A stretch of 64,000 nucleotides of DNA from Roridomyces roridus (GCA_029378245.1 JARKIF010000013.1:682001-746000); one strand, 5' to 3'; positions 21,076 to 33,856 are shown, numbered from the stretch's first letter. Notes: generated by a model from the sequence alone, not told the origin. A program made the numbers and translations.

Positions 21076-22319
21076 TTGGGGGTTATATGTATACACGATG
21101 CCACGACTTGAATGAATGAATGAACAAGGTTTTGTTTTCACTAAATTTCGAGGACACGAAGCTGTCAATGAATGCCTCGAACGTACTATGCACAAGTCAT
21201 GGAGGAAATATCACACACAATCGGCCCGAATCGAACGAGGTTGCGGATTCTAGCTCCCGCATCGCTGAACCTAAACAAGTTCAGCTGCGTGCTCGATCTT
21301 GGTCCGAAAGTTGCAACAAATTCAAGTACGACAGGGCAAAGTTCCGACAAAACAGATGTACATTGTGTCCTCATGGACCCAGGACCCCTCCCGAATCGAA
21401 CGGGTACTTAATTCATTCACTCGGTGAAACCGCATGAGTGCTGTGGTCCGCTGGGGCTTTGAGCTCGAATGGATGCATAGAAGTTAAGCTGTGGATTCAC
21501 TCAACGATCTTGCAGAGCCGGTTGGTCGGCGCAGAGCCAAGAGGGTCGTGCTTGTTGCTGTTTGGCAGATGACTGTCAATCCGAGTCTACCGTTTTCCTC
21601 CGACCAATTGCAAGCAGCAATTGCGCTGGATACATACCTCGAGCTTCGAAGCTTCGACCCTCCTTCAAGTTCCGAGGCCGTGCGATGATCTCGTCTCATG
21701 GCCCAGCCGGGAGTCCGCTGGAGGTGGCGAGCGCTCGTGTACAAATTGCGACACTCTTTGCGTCTTGCTGCCTGTGCTTGCCCATCTCCAAATACGTCCG
21801 TCCGGCACGACTCTTCCTCTCCCACACTCGTCGCCCGACACCTCGGAGCTTATCTTGGACGCCAGACCCTGCAGGCTGCGACGCTGGCCAGTGGCCATGC
21901 TATCACCAACTGCTCCTAAGAGTTGGATGCGTGCCCCAGAGTACTCCAATGATTTGGGAGCAACTCCTGGGACTCGCCAAGCCACTTTCTTGGGTTAAGA
22001 TAAGACTGGGAACTTTGACTCGCCACCGGTTAACGGAACCTCTTCAAGCTGCCTTGTCGTGTGACCTAGATCCCGAAAACAGCACCGACCAGGTTCTTAT
22101 CCGTCCAACGAACATGCTAGCACATCTTCCGAACTACAGCGATTAGCCCATGCTGGCAGGATAGTCCCAGGTATTGGCCGTGTATCTACCCCTTTCCATG
22201 TGCACACCTCCCACTGAACGCCATAGATTCCAATATTACCGTCGGCAGGAACGCATTAAGTACCCTGGTTTATTGGTGCTTGTGATTCTACGGTATCGCG
22301 CTCGCGCCACCTACCGCAC
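21076..22319. other. Gene-free stretch with two T-arm-like motifs
   Basis: Minus-strand GTTCGATTCGG occurs at about 21219-21229 and again at 21392-21402, resembling tRNA T-arms, but the remainder does not fold as a tRNA. No coding gene is supported; short frames at 21562-22146 have no recognisable feature. Confidence 0.4.
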
Positions 22320-25300
22320 ATGGAGACAGAGCTCAAGCACGACGAGAAGGGGTCTTCGCACTCGGTCCTCGATGAGAAGACTGCTTTGGCAGATCTAGTA
22401 CGTGCTGTGTTGGGATGGGCGCCTGTAGCGAAAGCTGATCGACTCCAGGACACCGTCGCCCTTGGTACCGAGATCGAGGCCGTTGCAGATGACATCCTCG
22501 AGGCGGCCCAATACGCGCAGACCATGACGGCGGAGGAAGTAGCGCAGACGATCCAGCTCATTGTCGATGAGGTGCGTCTGTCGTTTGTGAACACCAGGTC
22601 TTATCTCACTACCACTTATCGTAGCACGCTGACGACCCCAACTTCCCGACCCACGTCCTGGCAGCCGCAAAGTCAGAGCCCTCTGGTTATTCCCGCCGTA
22701 TGTTAATGCAAGTCTGATCAGACGCTACCTCTACGACGAGGAGCTCAAGCAAGATCCAGCACAATACGCTCATCTTTACGAGGAGCTCAAGGTCGAGGCG
22801 GCCATGATCGTCATCGTAAGTGCTCTCTATGGTCCTACCGTTGGTCCAGATAGCTCACTGCGCTTAGAACTCGCCCTATGCGGAGGTCCGTACTAGCTGT
22901 CCTAAACCTATCACATCGATTCACATCTGACGCAGGTCCGCGCCGCCGTCTCCAATCACGACGACGTCAACGTTCCGGCGGGTACATTCAGAGCTTGGGT
23001 CATCGGGACGATCTTCGTCGCTGCGGGGTACGTCGTCCTTCTTCTCATCGCTGAACTCTAGATCTGGCACTGGCACTCACGACACTCCAGAGGATTCATC
23101 AACCAATTCTTCTCGATCCGCTTCCCCGGTATCACCGTCGCCTCGAACGTCGCACAGGTCCTCGCCTACCCGGCTGCCAAGCTGATGGAGCTTCTCCCTA
23201 CGACTGAGTTCACGACTTTCGGATATACCTGGACGCTCAACCCTGGCCCGTTCAATCCCAAGGAGCATATGATCATAACGGTAGCTATCGTGGAGATTAT
23301 TCTGCAGTATGAACACTGAATCAAGTCCGGTAGATTATGGCCAATGTGGGATTCAACACGCCGTATACGTGAGTCCGCTTTCGGTTTGTTTGTTGTTCCT
23401 TGCGAGCTCAGCGCTCCACTACAGAAACAATGTGAGTTTTCCCATTCCAATACCCTGGGAGGGTGAACCGATTCCGCATAGATTATCTGGGTTCAATACC
23501 TCCCTTTGTATTTCAACCAGGTTCGTCGTTTCTTCATTTTACTGCAGCTAAGCCGACATAGAAACATTTTACAGGGATGGGCAACTAGTTTCGGTTATCA
23601 GAGTACGTCTTCTCCTTGGTCAGAGAATACGATTCGCTGGCTCAACTCTCTCCCAGTCCTCGTAGCCCTCTCAACAAACTTCATCGGCTACGGACTCGCC
23701 GGCCTCACGCGTCGATTCCTCGTCTATCCGGCCTACGCCGTGTGGTACTCGAACCTCTCTGTGCGTTCATCTCCCGGTCGCGTCTGTTTCGTTGATTGAC
23801 AAAGCATTGACTTTGTAGATTATATCGCTCAACAGGGCGTTTCATGTGGAGAAGGAGACTGTCGCCAACGGGTGGAAGATCTCGAGAGTGAGTCGCCACC
23901 ATTTTTCATTCCGGCCTGCATACCGACAGACAAACCCACCAGATGAGGTGGTTCCTGTACTGCTTCGGCGCCATGTTCGTGTACTTCTGGTTCCCCGAGT
24001 AAGCGAACCTGTCTCATCCTCAAATTTTGACTGATTCATCGTTTTCCTCAGCTATATATTCCAAGCCCTCTCCTACTTCAATTGGATGACATGGATCGCA
24101 CCGAATAACGTCCATCTGGCTGCTATCACGGGCGCTGTCAGCGGATTAGGGTACGTGCCAGTCTTTGAGGTGTATTTGAATCGTGGCTGACTCGGCACAG
24201 ATTCAATCCCATTCCGACTTTCGACTGGAATCAGTTGGTGTATTTCTTGGATCCCCTCATCTACCCTTTCTATGTGCGTACTTTCGCACCCGCTACTGAC
24301 TACCCTGACTGGTCGTCCACAGAGCACGTTCAATGTGAGTGAATCTGTGGCTGTTTCGAGGTGTCGACCGACTCTGCGCAGTCTTTCCTCGGGGTACGTA
24401 CCCATGATTGTCAGGACCAGACTCGAGCTCACCCGGATTCATCTACAGACTCTCATCACCTTCCCAATGATCGTCGCACTGTGGTATTCAAACACCTGGA
24501 ACACGGGGTATCTACCCATCAACTCTAATGTACGCAATAGCTCCCTTCCTCGCAGTCCTAGCTGAATGCATAACTTCACCAGCGTGTATACGACAACACT
24601 GGCGCGCTTTACGACGTCTCCAAAGCGGTGGGCAACAACACTCTCTTCGACAAGGCGCTCTACGAGGATTACTCTCCGGCCTATCTCGCGGCAGGGAATA
24701 TCCTGCTCTATGGTGTCTTCTGTTAGTCCCTCCGCGTCATCTCATTTGTCCAAACAATTTCTCATGCCGAGTAATACGCGTAGTCGCAGTCTACACCGCA
24801 ACAATTACCCACACCATCCGTGAGTCTCACTCCGAGTTGTCTCCCCAGCACTGACTAACTATGACCACCCACCTCAGTCTATCATCGCCGCGAAATCTCA
24901 CACGGACTCAAGAGCCTGATCAGCCGCAAGAAGACCTCCGAGATTCACAAAGACGTACATGTCCGGCTTATGATGAGCTATCAGGAGGTTCCAGAGTGGC
25001 AATATCTCATGTGCGTACATCCTGTCTTGAACCGTCGGAGACTTCATTCTCTCCAGTGTTCTGGTTCTTGCCATCGCCCTTGGCGCTGTGGGTATTGGTA
25101 TCTACCCCACGGAAACATCGCCGGCTGTCGTGCTCTATGGAGGTCAGGTGTTCTTGTTTCTCCATGTCCGATATTCGTCTGACTGGGGCACAGTCTTCTT
25201 GGCGGCGATTTTCGTTGTTCGTGCGTGAATCTCGTTTCGATATGGTCGATGGGTTGCTGACGCTCCTCTCGACAGCTATCGGAATCATCCAATCAATCAC

Positions 25301-26534
25301 CAACGTGCAAGTGACTTTGAACGTCCTCGCCGAATTATTCGGTGGATTGTGGTTCCCTGGTAATGCCGTCGCCATGTCCGTTCTCATATTGACTCCGCAA
25401 TATTGCTCATTCTGACTCCTATTTCAGGAACTATTTCAAGAGTTATGGATATGTTACTACTGGTGAGCGGACCTAGCTTTGTATGGCTCTCATCTCACTG
25501 CGGTAAAATGTAGCACACACCCTCAACTTTGCACAAGACCTCAAATTAGCTCACTACATGCACATCAGTCCTCGTATCAGCAAGTTATCATTGCGCTGAT
25601 GACGTCCAACATACTCATCTCCTTGAAAAGCATTCTGGGCACAGGTAAACCTTTCCACACGAATCCCTAATTTTCTCTGATCAAACTATGCAAGAACTAC
25701 GCCACGGTGGTCTCCTCCTTCGTATGCGCCGCTATCCTCAACTTCCAGATGACCAAGATTTCCGGTGTCTGCACCCCAGACCAGATTGACCACTTCACCT
25801 GCCCTGGGATCAACACATTCTTTACGGCTTCTGTCCTTTGGGTGCGTAACTCTGGCCCACCTTGCTCCCAATTCTAAGGACTTGATGTCCAGGGAACTCT
25901 AGGGCCGAAGAGGATGTTCGGAGCAGGTGGTATCTACAATGACCTCCTTTACTGCTTCCTCATTGGTGCCCTTCTACCGATCCCATTCTGGTACCTCCGA
26001 AAACGGGTTAAGCTGTTCGAGCATGTGCATATTCCCGTGCTCATTGTTGGCGGGTTGATCTGGGTGTGTACTTGACCCTTTCTTATTATCCATGACTTGT
26101 TAACTGGGAGTACTCATAGGCTCCGGGTTCGCTCGCAAATATCTGGCCTGCTGTTCCGGTGGCATATTTCTTCAATGTGTTTGTCAAGAAGCGGTACCTG
26201 CCTTGGTGGAGTAAATACAACTAGTAAGCATCAAGCTCTCACTCAATTCCAATTTCTCATGATTTGTCTCCTCTTCTCAGCATCACTACAACGGCGTTCA
26301 GCGCAGCCATCGCTATCTCAGCAGTTGTGATCTTCTTTTCACTGGAATGGCCTGGTATTGCATTTTCCGTTGATCTTCATAATGGGAGGGATATTTACTG
26401 TGCAATGTCTAGGTGTTGTGATTAACTGGAGTGGCAACACACGTCCGTTTGATGGGTGCGATGGGAATGCGTGCACGCGGTTGGTTCTTCCGGTGGGCGG
26501 CACATTTGGGCCTGTTGTTGGGCAGTTCCAGTAA
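22320..26534 (+). CDS. Oligopeptide transporter (OPT family)
   Basis: A many-exon gene (about 20 introns of 45-60 bp) from ATG 22320 (METELKHDEKGSSH) to TAA 26532-26534. Recognised by the order of OPT features: hydrophilic N-terminus, NSPYAEVRAAV, the first membrane part (FRAWVIGTIFVAAG, FFSIRFPGI), the OPT signature NPGPFNPKEHMIIT, MANVGFNTPY, IIWVQYLPLYFNQGWATSFGY, YPAYAVWYSNL, GWKISRMRWFLYCFGAMF, later VQVTLNVLAELFGG, NAVAMNYFKSYGY, and the C-terminal EWPGVVINWSGN with GGTFGPVVGQF. OPT proteins are plasma- or organelle-membrane proton symporters for tetra/pentapeptides, glutathione or metal chelates. Each splice junction I checked keeps frame and no stop was seen, so the gene looks functional. 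Its 3' end faces the CFEM-like gene on the other strand. Confidence 0.9.
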
Positions 26535-26871
26535 TATGTACCCTTGAAGCACGAATGCGAATCTATTTCTTGGCTTGAGTTGCACTGAACCTAGTGTTCG
26601 ACTGAGAGGCTTTCAGATTCTCTGGACTAGTGGCATATGTCCTCTCTGCCTGTGCTCGTAAGCCATCTCCTCAAGATTCGAGCTCCACATCGGCAACTAC
26701 GTTGGATTCTCAACTGAGTCAACTCTCACGGCCGTTACTGTCCACGGCGGTAACAACTGGTAATAATTGTAAGGCGTTCGAACGGATGAGCACTGAGTAT
26801 GTCAAAAGTCCCGTGCTAGATGCCGGAGCATGCCCCCTCATCAGGAAATCCTGATGACATCACGGAATCGG
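26535..26871. other. Convergent intergenic spacer
   Basis: Lies between the 3' ends of the OPT gene and the CFEM-like gene. It holds a short open frame at 26630-26854 on the plus strand that looks incidental. No other structure is seen. Confidence 0.5.
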
Positions 26872-27495
26872 CTACAATGCGATGCTGAGCAGTACGAGGA
26901 AGGAGGCCACAGTGGCTCCCATCACAGCATTACTCTGAGCCTGGATGTGGAACATCCGAGCCGAGTCGGCGCCGGAAGACTGCGATGGCGACACGGCAGG
27001 AGCCGAGGGTGTGCCAGAGCTCGGAGTCTGACTCGCCGATGATCCGCCGGTCTGCGACATGGCGGAAGAGAACCCAGGAACTAGAATAGGTTTCAAACTC
27101 GAACGAAGCCGAATTCCGGAACAAGCCACGCACCTGTAGTGCTATTACACTGATCCACAAGCGGGTTCGCAGTTATATTGCACCCTCCTGTGGTGCAGAT
27201 GCTGCATTGCGTACTCGCACACTGCGTGACATTCGACGTGTACGCTGTGGAGGCGCAGAAGCAGCTTATGGAGTCAGGGAGGTCGTTTCTGAGGACAGTC
27301 ATTTTGTTTATTCCGCACAATGGAAAACACATACGGGTCGCAGTTGGATGCTGCCGGGATTCCGAAGAAAATGCAATTGGCGAGGCATGTCTGTTGCCCA
27401 TCGGTGATTCCGGGGATGGAAGAGTTGCCTTGGGCGAAAGCTTTTTCAAGCAAAAGTGTGCATATGAGGAATACAAGTGAGCGGATGGATAGCAT
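26872..27495 (-). CDS. CFEM-like GPI-anchored cell-surface protein
   Basis: Three exons on the minus strand from 27495 (MLSIRSLVFLICTLLLEKAFAQ, a clear signal peptide) to TAG at 26872. Introns: GTATGT…CAG after SNCDP and GTGCGT…TAG after CNSTT. The mature part is Cys-rich (TCLANC, SNC, ISCFC, TQCASTQCSIC, GGC, DQC), matching the spacing style of CFEM domains. A Ser/Pro/Thr-rich linker (SSASQTPSSGTPSAP) follows, then a hydrophobic end (VMGATVASFLVLLSIAL) typical of a GPI-anchor signal. CFEM proteins sit on the fungal wall or membrane and several bind haem or serve in host contact. Ten rather than eight cysteines are visible, so the domain call is by resemblance. Confidence 0.75.
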
Positions 27496-28421
27496 GGCTA
27501 GTAACGAGCGGTGGGAGCAGGGAGAGAGAGAGAAAAGAAGATTGCCGGTACCAGTGAGAAATCGATGTCAATGTCCAAGTGATTGACATATTCGAGGGAC
27601 ACGCGGTTGTCGTGCCTGAAAAGTATCGGAGGCATAATAATAGCTGATCTCGTTTCTGACCCGTCAGTTGGGTTGCTTCGCGCGACGAGTGCCTGGGCGG
27701 CGCTCTGCTCTCAACGTTGGGACCTTGCTGATTGTCTGTAGACGTACTTAGAGGCTAGAGTACGTAGGCTACAGAGAGGCTGTTGTTCCTGAATGGGACC
27801 GCTCGGCCTTTGAAATACACACTCTCTCTCTCTCTCTCTCTCTCAAGTCAAGAATCAATTGAATCCGGACGACCATCAGGCTCCCTATTGACAACGGATA
27901 GATGTTCTGACGAGTCCGGAAGTGACTCGGAACAGATTGATGAGAGGTTATTACAGTATGTACACAGTGTGGAAACCGTCCATCCGAACCTGACGTCCCG
28001 CAAAAGCTTCGGAGAGATAGTTGCTCCGCTTCAGATGCCACGACGAGCGCTAGGTTATAGACGGCGGAGGAGGTCGGAGAATACGGATATGAACTGCTAG
28101 CTGTTGAATCCCGGACCAGACACGTCATTGGGAGAACACCGTGCGGGTCGAGAGAGTCACAGACTCACAAGGCGCAACAGACTCTCCAAATTGCAGGCAA
28201 TGGAAACGTTCGAGTGGCAGAGTTGGATTGTCAAGTGTTGGGACAGTTAAAGAGGACAGAGAGAGGCACAAGTGACAGTACGGTGTGGTGGAGACCCTGG
28301 GCCGAACGCAGTTGAGGGATATCCGCTTCGAAGGCATGGGCGGGTGGAGTGATAGCTGGCTGGCGACGGGAGCATGATAGCAAAGAGGCTGTACCAGGAG
28401 AAAGCGGCGGATGTGAGACCT
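27496..28421. other. Gene-free stretch with a (TC)n microsatellite
   Basis: 27822-27844 is a run of CT dinucleotides. Short frames on both strands show no domain. This region is 5' of the CFEM-like gene. Confidence 0.45.
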
Positions 28422-28429
28422 GCATAAGT

Positions 28430-28842
28430 CAGTGATGGCCTAGGGGGGATAGGGCCCTACGCGATAGGGCCTATCCATGCCCTAAAATAGGGCCCTACAG
28501 ATCACGACCTTCAGCGGTAGGCCCTACCTAGGCCCTATTGATACCATCAAAACCGGATCAAACGCCGCCGAAGTCTCGTCACCTCCTCCGATGGGGCTCT
28601 GGGCACAGGGATGTGGTCTGCAAGCTCAGGGAGCTCATCCATGTCCCTGGAAAGTTGAAAGATTGAAGAGTGCTGTGGAAATGAACCAACCAAGAACCAA
28701 CCACTGGTGTTTAGTGGGGGCTCGGAGTATTTCCTTTTTTGGAAATAGGCCCTATGCTGGAGGCCCTATTATAGGGCCATAGGGTCTAATAGGGCCCTAT
28801 CGGTCGGCAGGGGTCGAAATAGGGCCCCTATGGCCATCACTG
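28430..28842. mobile_element. hAT-type MITE, 413 bp, with 8-bp target duplication
   Basis: Ends are CAGTGATGGCC… and …GGCCATCACTG, an inverted pair of the CAGTG/CACTG type seen in hAT elements. GCATAAGT occurs directly on both sides (28422-28429 and 28843-28850), a perfect 8-bp target duplication as expected for hAT. The inner part contains many copies of the palindrome TAGGGCCCTA and variants, probably subterminal transposase-binding repeats. It has no coding capacity and must move with a transposase from elsewhere. Confidence 0.9.
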
Positions 28843-28850
28843 GCATAAGT

Positions 28851-29164
28851 TCGGGCGTCAGGACCAAGAGAGATTGATCTCCATCAAACTCAGCCGGCAC
28901 CACATTGCCGTTTACCCGAGACATGAGCATGTCAGCCGATATTACGAACTGGTCAGCCATGTTATCCCGGTTGAAGTTTTTCTAGGCTGCGCAATCCAGC
29001 TCACCACGGAGTGTTAATCTCTCCGGCAGACGTTCGTCCCTCATTGAGGTGAATTTCTCCGATTTGGCACCTCAACTGAAATCACCGTGCTGTGTCTTGC
29101 GACTAGTTATAAGTGAAATCGCTGGGGATGCAACGAAACATTTCACCCATAATCTCTAATCGCA
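28851..29164. other. Spacer upstream of the 29165 gene
   Basis: No gene or repeat is seen. It probably contains the promoter of the plus-strand gene starting at 29165. Confidence 0.5.
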
Positions 29165-30131
29165 ATGTCTGGTATAATATTCAAGCCTTTTGAAGACTCC
29201 TCTCAGTTCTACCCCGGCCTCGTCGTCTGGTGCGATCCCAACTGCCCCGACATGGACATCACCCTCCCTCAGCCTGCTTCCGACCACCATCAGTCCAGCA
29301 CTATTGGGAGGGAGCTCAAACCCTGTCTAGTCGTCTCTGTCGATCGCGCCGCGCAGACGTTCCGAGTCGCGCATATCTCGGCCCAGAAGGTTGGTTGGTT
29401 GGTTTGCTTCTCGGTTGAACTGGTCAAGTACTGATTTACTTGCTTGAATTTCACAGCCAATTGACACCCGCCAATGGGTCCAAGTGGGCTCAAACCCGCG
29501 CATGAAATGGAGGATGAAGAATGCGTGGATGTGGGTTGGCGAACCCCCGAGCGTGGCTATGATATTCAATGATCTCAGGGCTCAACATCGTGCGTCCAAC
29601 TCTTCCCGGCATCTTCTTCCAACAAATTCACGGGCCTATTTTCAATGACTAGCGCACATGGACGAAGCGTACAATAACGATGCCCTCTCGACCAGTAATC
29701 TGAGCAATTATTGGGTGCACCGTCAGAATCATATTCTAGCTCAACAAACCAGCGCCGCCGCCGCCGCCGGCAAGTCCATTCAAGTTTGTGTGATGAGGCC
29801 GGGTCTGAATGTGTGTCTTTTTCAGATTCAAACACCACAAGTAGCTCAACGGATCAGGTACTCCTGTACGGACAAAGCCTTGAACTTGCCGAGTTGCCGA
29901 ACATGGCCATGGATGCCGGATCACACCTCGATCCCGATCCCGCCCGCGAAAATCCTGTTGGATTCACCGAACAACACCCACTTCAGGGATGGTGGCGTAA
30001 TCCTGCCACTGGGTGGTGGTGGCATGCGCAGCGCGGGTTCCGAGCGCCCTAGAGCCCAATATGCTGGTCCCTGGGGCAGGCGGCAGGTAGAACTCAGTAG
30101 TAGTGTACACACTGATACGCCTGCAAAATGA
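29165..30131 (+). CDS. Hypothetical protein
   Basis: Starts at 29165 (MSGIIFKPFEDSS). The first exon (about 75 residues, including FYPGLVVWCDP and KPCLVVSVDRAAQTFRVAHI) has alternating beta-strand character. It splices (GTTGGT…CAG, about 67 bp) to PIDTRQWVQVGSNPRMKW…WVGEPPSVAMIF, then across a second intron (GTGCGT…TAG) to HMDEAYNNDALSTSNLSNYW. A possible third intron (29786-29827) is a multiple of three and may be retained. The C-terminus is Pro/Gly-rich (FRDGGVILPLGGGG) and ends at 30131. I do not recognise a named domain. Exon limits near the C-terminus are uncertain. Confidence 0.55.
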
Positions 30132-32180
30132 ACACGCTAGGAATACGTGAAATTTCGCGATTTCTCTTATAACCAACAGTAGTATCATCTCACGAGAGCG
30201 CTAGTGCTGAGCCCAGAAGCAGCTAGTAGGATTACGATGCATGGTGTACTGTACGGGTCGAAGGGGAACCTAAGATGACTGACGGACCCACTCCGAAACA
30301 CGTAGGAGTTCGTGCTAGTCCTCTTACCAATGGGAATATCTTATAACCAAGTCGTTGAGCTCTGGTTCAATCCGATGGTTACAAGGGAATTAGCAGCAAT
30401 TGGGAATAAGCGGACGGTTGAGTCATCGATCACGATCGAGGCCTCAGCTGGAGTCATTACCAACCGGAATGATGGCGCCGGAAGATCGTGTGCCTGGTCC
30501 GTGATATCGGAACACGGGAGCACTCTGGAATCACTACTTGCGGACTTCGGAATGGTGTCTTTAACGACGGGATACCCAAGATGTGGGTATCGAATTAAAG
30601 CTACGGGCCAGTACTATCCGGTCCTGGAACGATAGCGCAAAGAAGGAAAGATGGGAATAATGGAACTCGACTTCCGACCCTCGGCATCAGCCTTACCAAA
30701 CTGAAACATGATGGATCGACGGCTGACTGAGCTTGGGATGGTGCGAGGATGGCGCCATCCAACCTGTAGACCAATGAAATAGCAAGGATACCCTAATTGC
30801 GTTGCGAAGATCGCATTCCTGTATTATTTATTAGATTGCCGGACTTGTATATAACTAGGTAGAGTGTTCCCTTGGGAGCCGAACAATCACCCCCATCTGT
30901 TGTACGCATTAGCGTCTCTAAAGGGTTGTGCTTGGGCTTTCGAGGTGCACTGTGTTGGACAGTGGCTTCTTAAAGTTTGTACTAGTTGGAATCATATTAT
31001 TTTGAATCGGAATCGTCATCATCGTTGAAACCAAATCGTCGTACTCGCCTCAATCAAGAATCTATTAAGCAATCAGTCAAGTCAAGTTGTTGGAACATCG
31101 TCGTATTTGGCTAGGGAATCTCAGTACCAGTCGGGAAGAAGAATAGAATCGAGTTGTGAAGTTTCGGAATAAGGAATACGATCGGTGTTTGACCACCAAC
31201 CCACCTACTACATCAATCTTATCAACTACAGCTGAGAAGCTATACAATCTACCAAAAGGGTTGCTTGTTCCAGTCTCGACTGAACCTAATACCCGTCCCT
31301 TGGAAATACCACTTTCCTTCGGAATAAACTTATTACTTTCTCCCTCCACAACCTACTACCTGTATAAGGACCTGTATTGGGACTTTTACTCGTCTGAACA
31401 CTTGATTGAATACACTCGCTACGAGCTTGTGTCTGTGTTGGTTATCTAAATAAGCTACTTGCTTATTCCTGTGTACCACCGTATACGATACAGTGGTGTT
31501 GGGTTTCTCCCTTGGGTTTAGAGCACATTCGTCAACACTTCAGACTTCAGTGGTGGACGGACGACTTGGACTTGAAATATTATTTGATACATACAGAGGA
31601 GTTCCGTGCCAGTTCCGTAATACGTATGCCCAGTGCCGAGCGCTGATCCAAGCGATGGTACCGCATGTATCTTCTCAGACTTCTGAGTTGACATGGTACA
31701 TATTTTGAAAACAAACCTGACGGATGTCTCCCGCTCTGGCAGCTGGATAATTGACGGGCAACTTTTATCTGACGGCGGAATGCAGGCGGAATTTCTCCCT
31801 TAAACTCTCATCCGAGCTATCGGCCAACGGGCTGGGATGGCCGCCAGATCAACGCGCTTCGGGCTCTTTCCTGATCACCTAATGTGAAGTTGAAACACGT
31901 TGGAGCAGCGAGCTCATGTCAAGTTCAACCCTCCAGCCTGCATCTTTATGCATGCCCTGGTCTGTATTCTACGTACTGATGCTTTGCTTCACTGGGTCGA
32001 CCAGATTTTATCCACCTGAGTGCCACTGAGGTTTGAAATTTGAAACAGGAGCCCGCCATCAGTGTCGATCAGCGCCAAGAGGATCAGCATTGATGCGTCC
32101 CTGCACAATTACGCAATGCGTTCGACAGGAGGGAGTATTTTGCTCCCGGCTGCCGCATTCTCCTCTCGCCCTCTCCCAGC
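30132..32180. other. AT-richer gene-free stretch, possibly old retroelement remains
   Basis: The composition between about 30900 and 31500 is clearly more AT-rich than the neighbouring genes, with short frames of unusual codon use (31156-31449). A TATA-like run (TGTATATAACTAGG) near 30846 followed by a GAGTGTTCCC resembles an LTR promoter, but I find no matching second LTR or coding domain, so this is not called as an element. Confidence 0.35.
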
Positions 32181-33521
32181 ATGTACACCACTAAACACAC
32201 ATTCATTTCATGCCTATTCGCCGCCCTCACGGCCACTGCATCGCCCGCGGCCGCGTCATCGACGCCCTTTGACCCTGGCTTCGACATCTCCTCCGTCATC
32301 GCCCTCGCTCAGCAGCTCCCCAGTCATTCTTGGGAGTATGGAACCGCCGCCGAGATGTTGCTCGAGCTCCAATCTACCAACATCTCCGTCTATGGATCGA
32401 ACCCGTTCCCTGTGCCTACACTTGATCCATCTACGGTCCCCGCCATGGCGTACGCCGAGCCACGCACACCCATCGGCGCACACGGACTCGCAAATGGCAA
32501 CGGCGCCGTCGGGGACCCGGCGAGTCTCGGAACAACGGCGGTTCTCCTCGGCAAGACCAACGCCACTTTCGCTCAGGCCGCGGCGGACGAGATCGAGTAT
32601 GTCGTGGGCCCAGAGGTACCTCGCTGGGTCAATGGTGCTATCTCGCATCGCGCAGACATCGCAGAACTCTGGTGCGTAGCACTTCTCCTCTGCTCCTCAT
32701 GTAACTCGCTCAAAGAAAATTCCAGGGCGGACTTTATCTACATGGCGCCGCCCTTCATAGCGTACTACGCCAGTGATACAAACAACGCGTCCCTGCTCGA
32801 GACCGCATACATCCAATGTGGCCTCTACCGCGAAGTACTCCTCTTCAACTCCTCCGCCTCCACCTTTTCTCCCCTCGGCACATCCCCCACCAACGGCCTG
32901 TGGCACCATATCATCGGCCCACAAAGCCAAGATCTCGGTTTATGGAGCACATCCAATGGCTGGGCCGCCGGCGGTATGGCTCGCGTCCTACAAACCATCA
33001 TCAAAGCCCCCGTCGCACTCGGCACCTCCTGGCGCTCTTCCGCGATCTCAGACCTCACGGGGTGGATCAAAGAAATCATCGACGGCGCGCGTGCTTCGCC
33101 TATGCAAGGCGGCCTCCTGCTCAACTACCTCGACGATACGAGTGGCGACGGACATGGGTTTCCCGAGATTTCGGGGAGCTCGATGCTGGCTGCAGTCGCC
33201 TACCGGATGATGGTTACGGCGCCCGACGCCTTCCCTGCGCCAACCTATCTCCCGTGGGCGGATGGGATTCGGACGACGTTGGGTGGTGTGGACGCTGATG
33301 GGAACCCACACATTACGGTGAATGGGACCGCCACGCCCGCGGTTAACCCGCTTTCTTGGCAGTCGACTGTGCCCTGGACGGCTGGGAGGTGCGTTTTGTT
33401 GTGTTTCGCGTTTTGAGTGGATGAACTAAGGATGGTGTGTAGTCCCGAGGGGAACTGCTTTGTCGTTCTCATGTACAATGCGTGGAGGGATTGCGTATAC
33501 GCTGGGATCTGCAACACCTAG
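32181..33521 (+). CDS. Secreted six-hairpin glycosidase, GH88/GH105-like
   Basis: Starts at 32181 with a signal peptide (MYTTKHTFISCLFAALTATA). Three exons joined by GTGCGT…CAG (about 32672-32725) and GTGCGT…TAG (about 33389-33442) end at TAG 33519-33521. The length, about 410 residues, fits the family. The segment WVNGAISHRADIAELWADFIYMAPPFIAYYA matches the pattern of unsaturated glycuronyl/rhamnogalacturonyl hydrolases (W…G…SHR…W.D..YM..PF); GLWSTSNGWAAGGMARVL and GSSMLAAVAYRM are further family-like positions. Such enzymes act outside the cell on unsaturated uronide-containing oligosaccharides from pectin or similar polymers. Several N-glycosylation sequons (NAT, NIS, NAS, NGT) agree with secretion. 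Family assignment is by motif resemblance. Confidence 0.8.
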
Positions 33522-33856
33522 ACTAGAGATGCGTGTGTTCTTACTCAATCGGATCGCATGGACAACAATTCGACTACAACGGCCTTGGTTTGAGTATATG
33601 CCGCCGCATGTCGAGATTACAATACAAAGTCACTGCATCACCACTTAAGTAGTATAATTATTGAATAGGAGCGTCAAATGTCCGCAACAGAGACTAACTA
33701 TTGAACTGATTGTTCGCCGTTATCAGCATACAAGGAAGGCCCCTCCAACTCATTACTCAGCGTCCAGGAGCTTCATCATAGATTTATCTCTGGGATACAC
33801 CGAAATTGATCATGAACTGACGGGTTAGACTAAGTAGTACGAATTGGATTCTCCAT
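33522..33856. other. Short intergenic spacer
   Basis: AT-richer sequence between two convergent genes; nothing recognised. Confidence 0.5.

Noticed and set aside
21380..21455. Possible tRNA gene on the minus strand
   Set aside because: A T-arm (CCCG-TTCGATT-CGGG) and a partly pairing acceptor are present, but there are no proper D and anticodon arms in tRNA spacing.
30840..31500. Solo LTR or Copia remnant
   Set aside because: AT-rich with a TATA-like signal, but there is no matching second LTR, no target duplication found by eye, and no gag/pol similarity.
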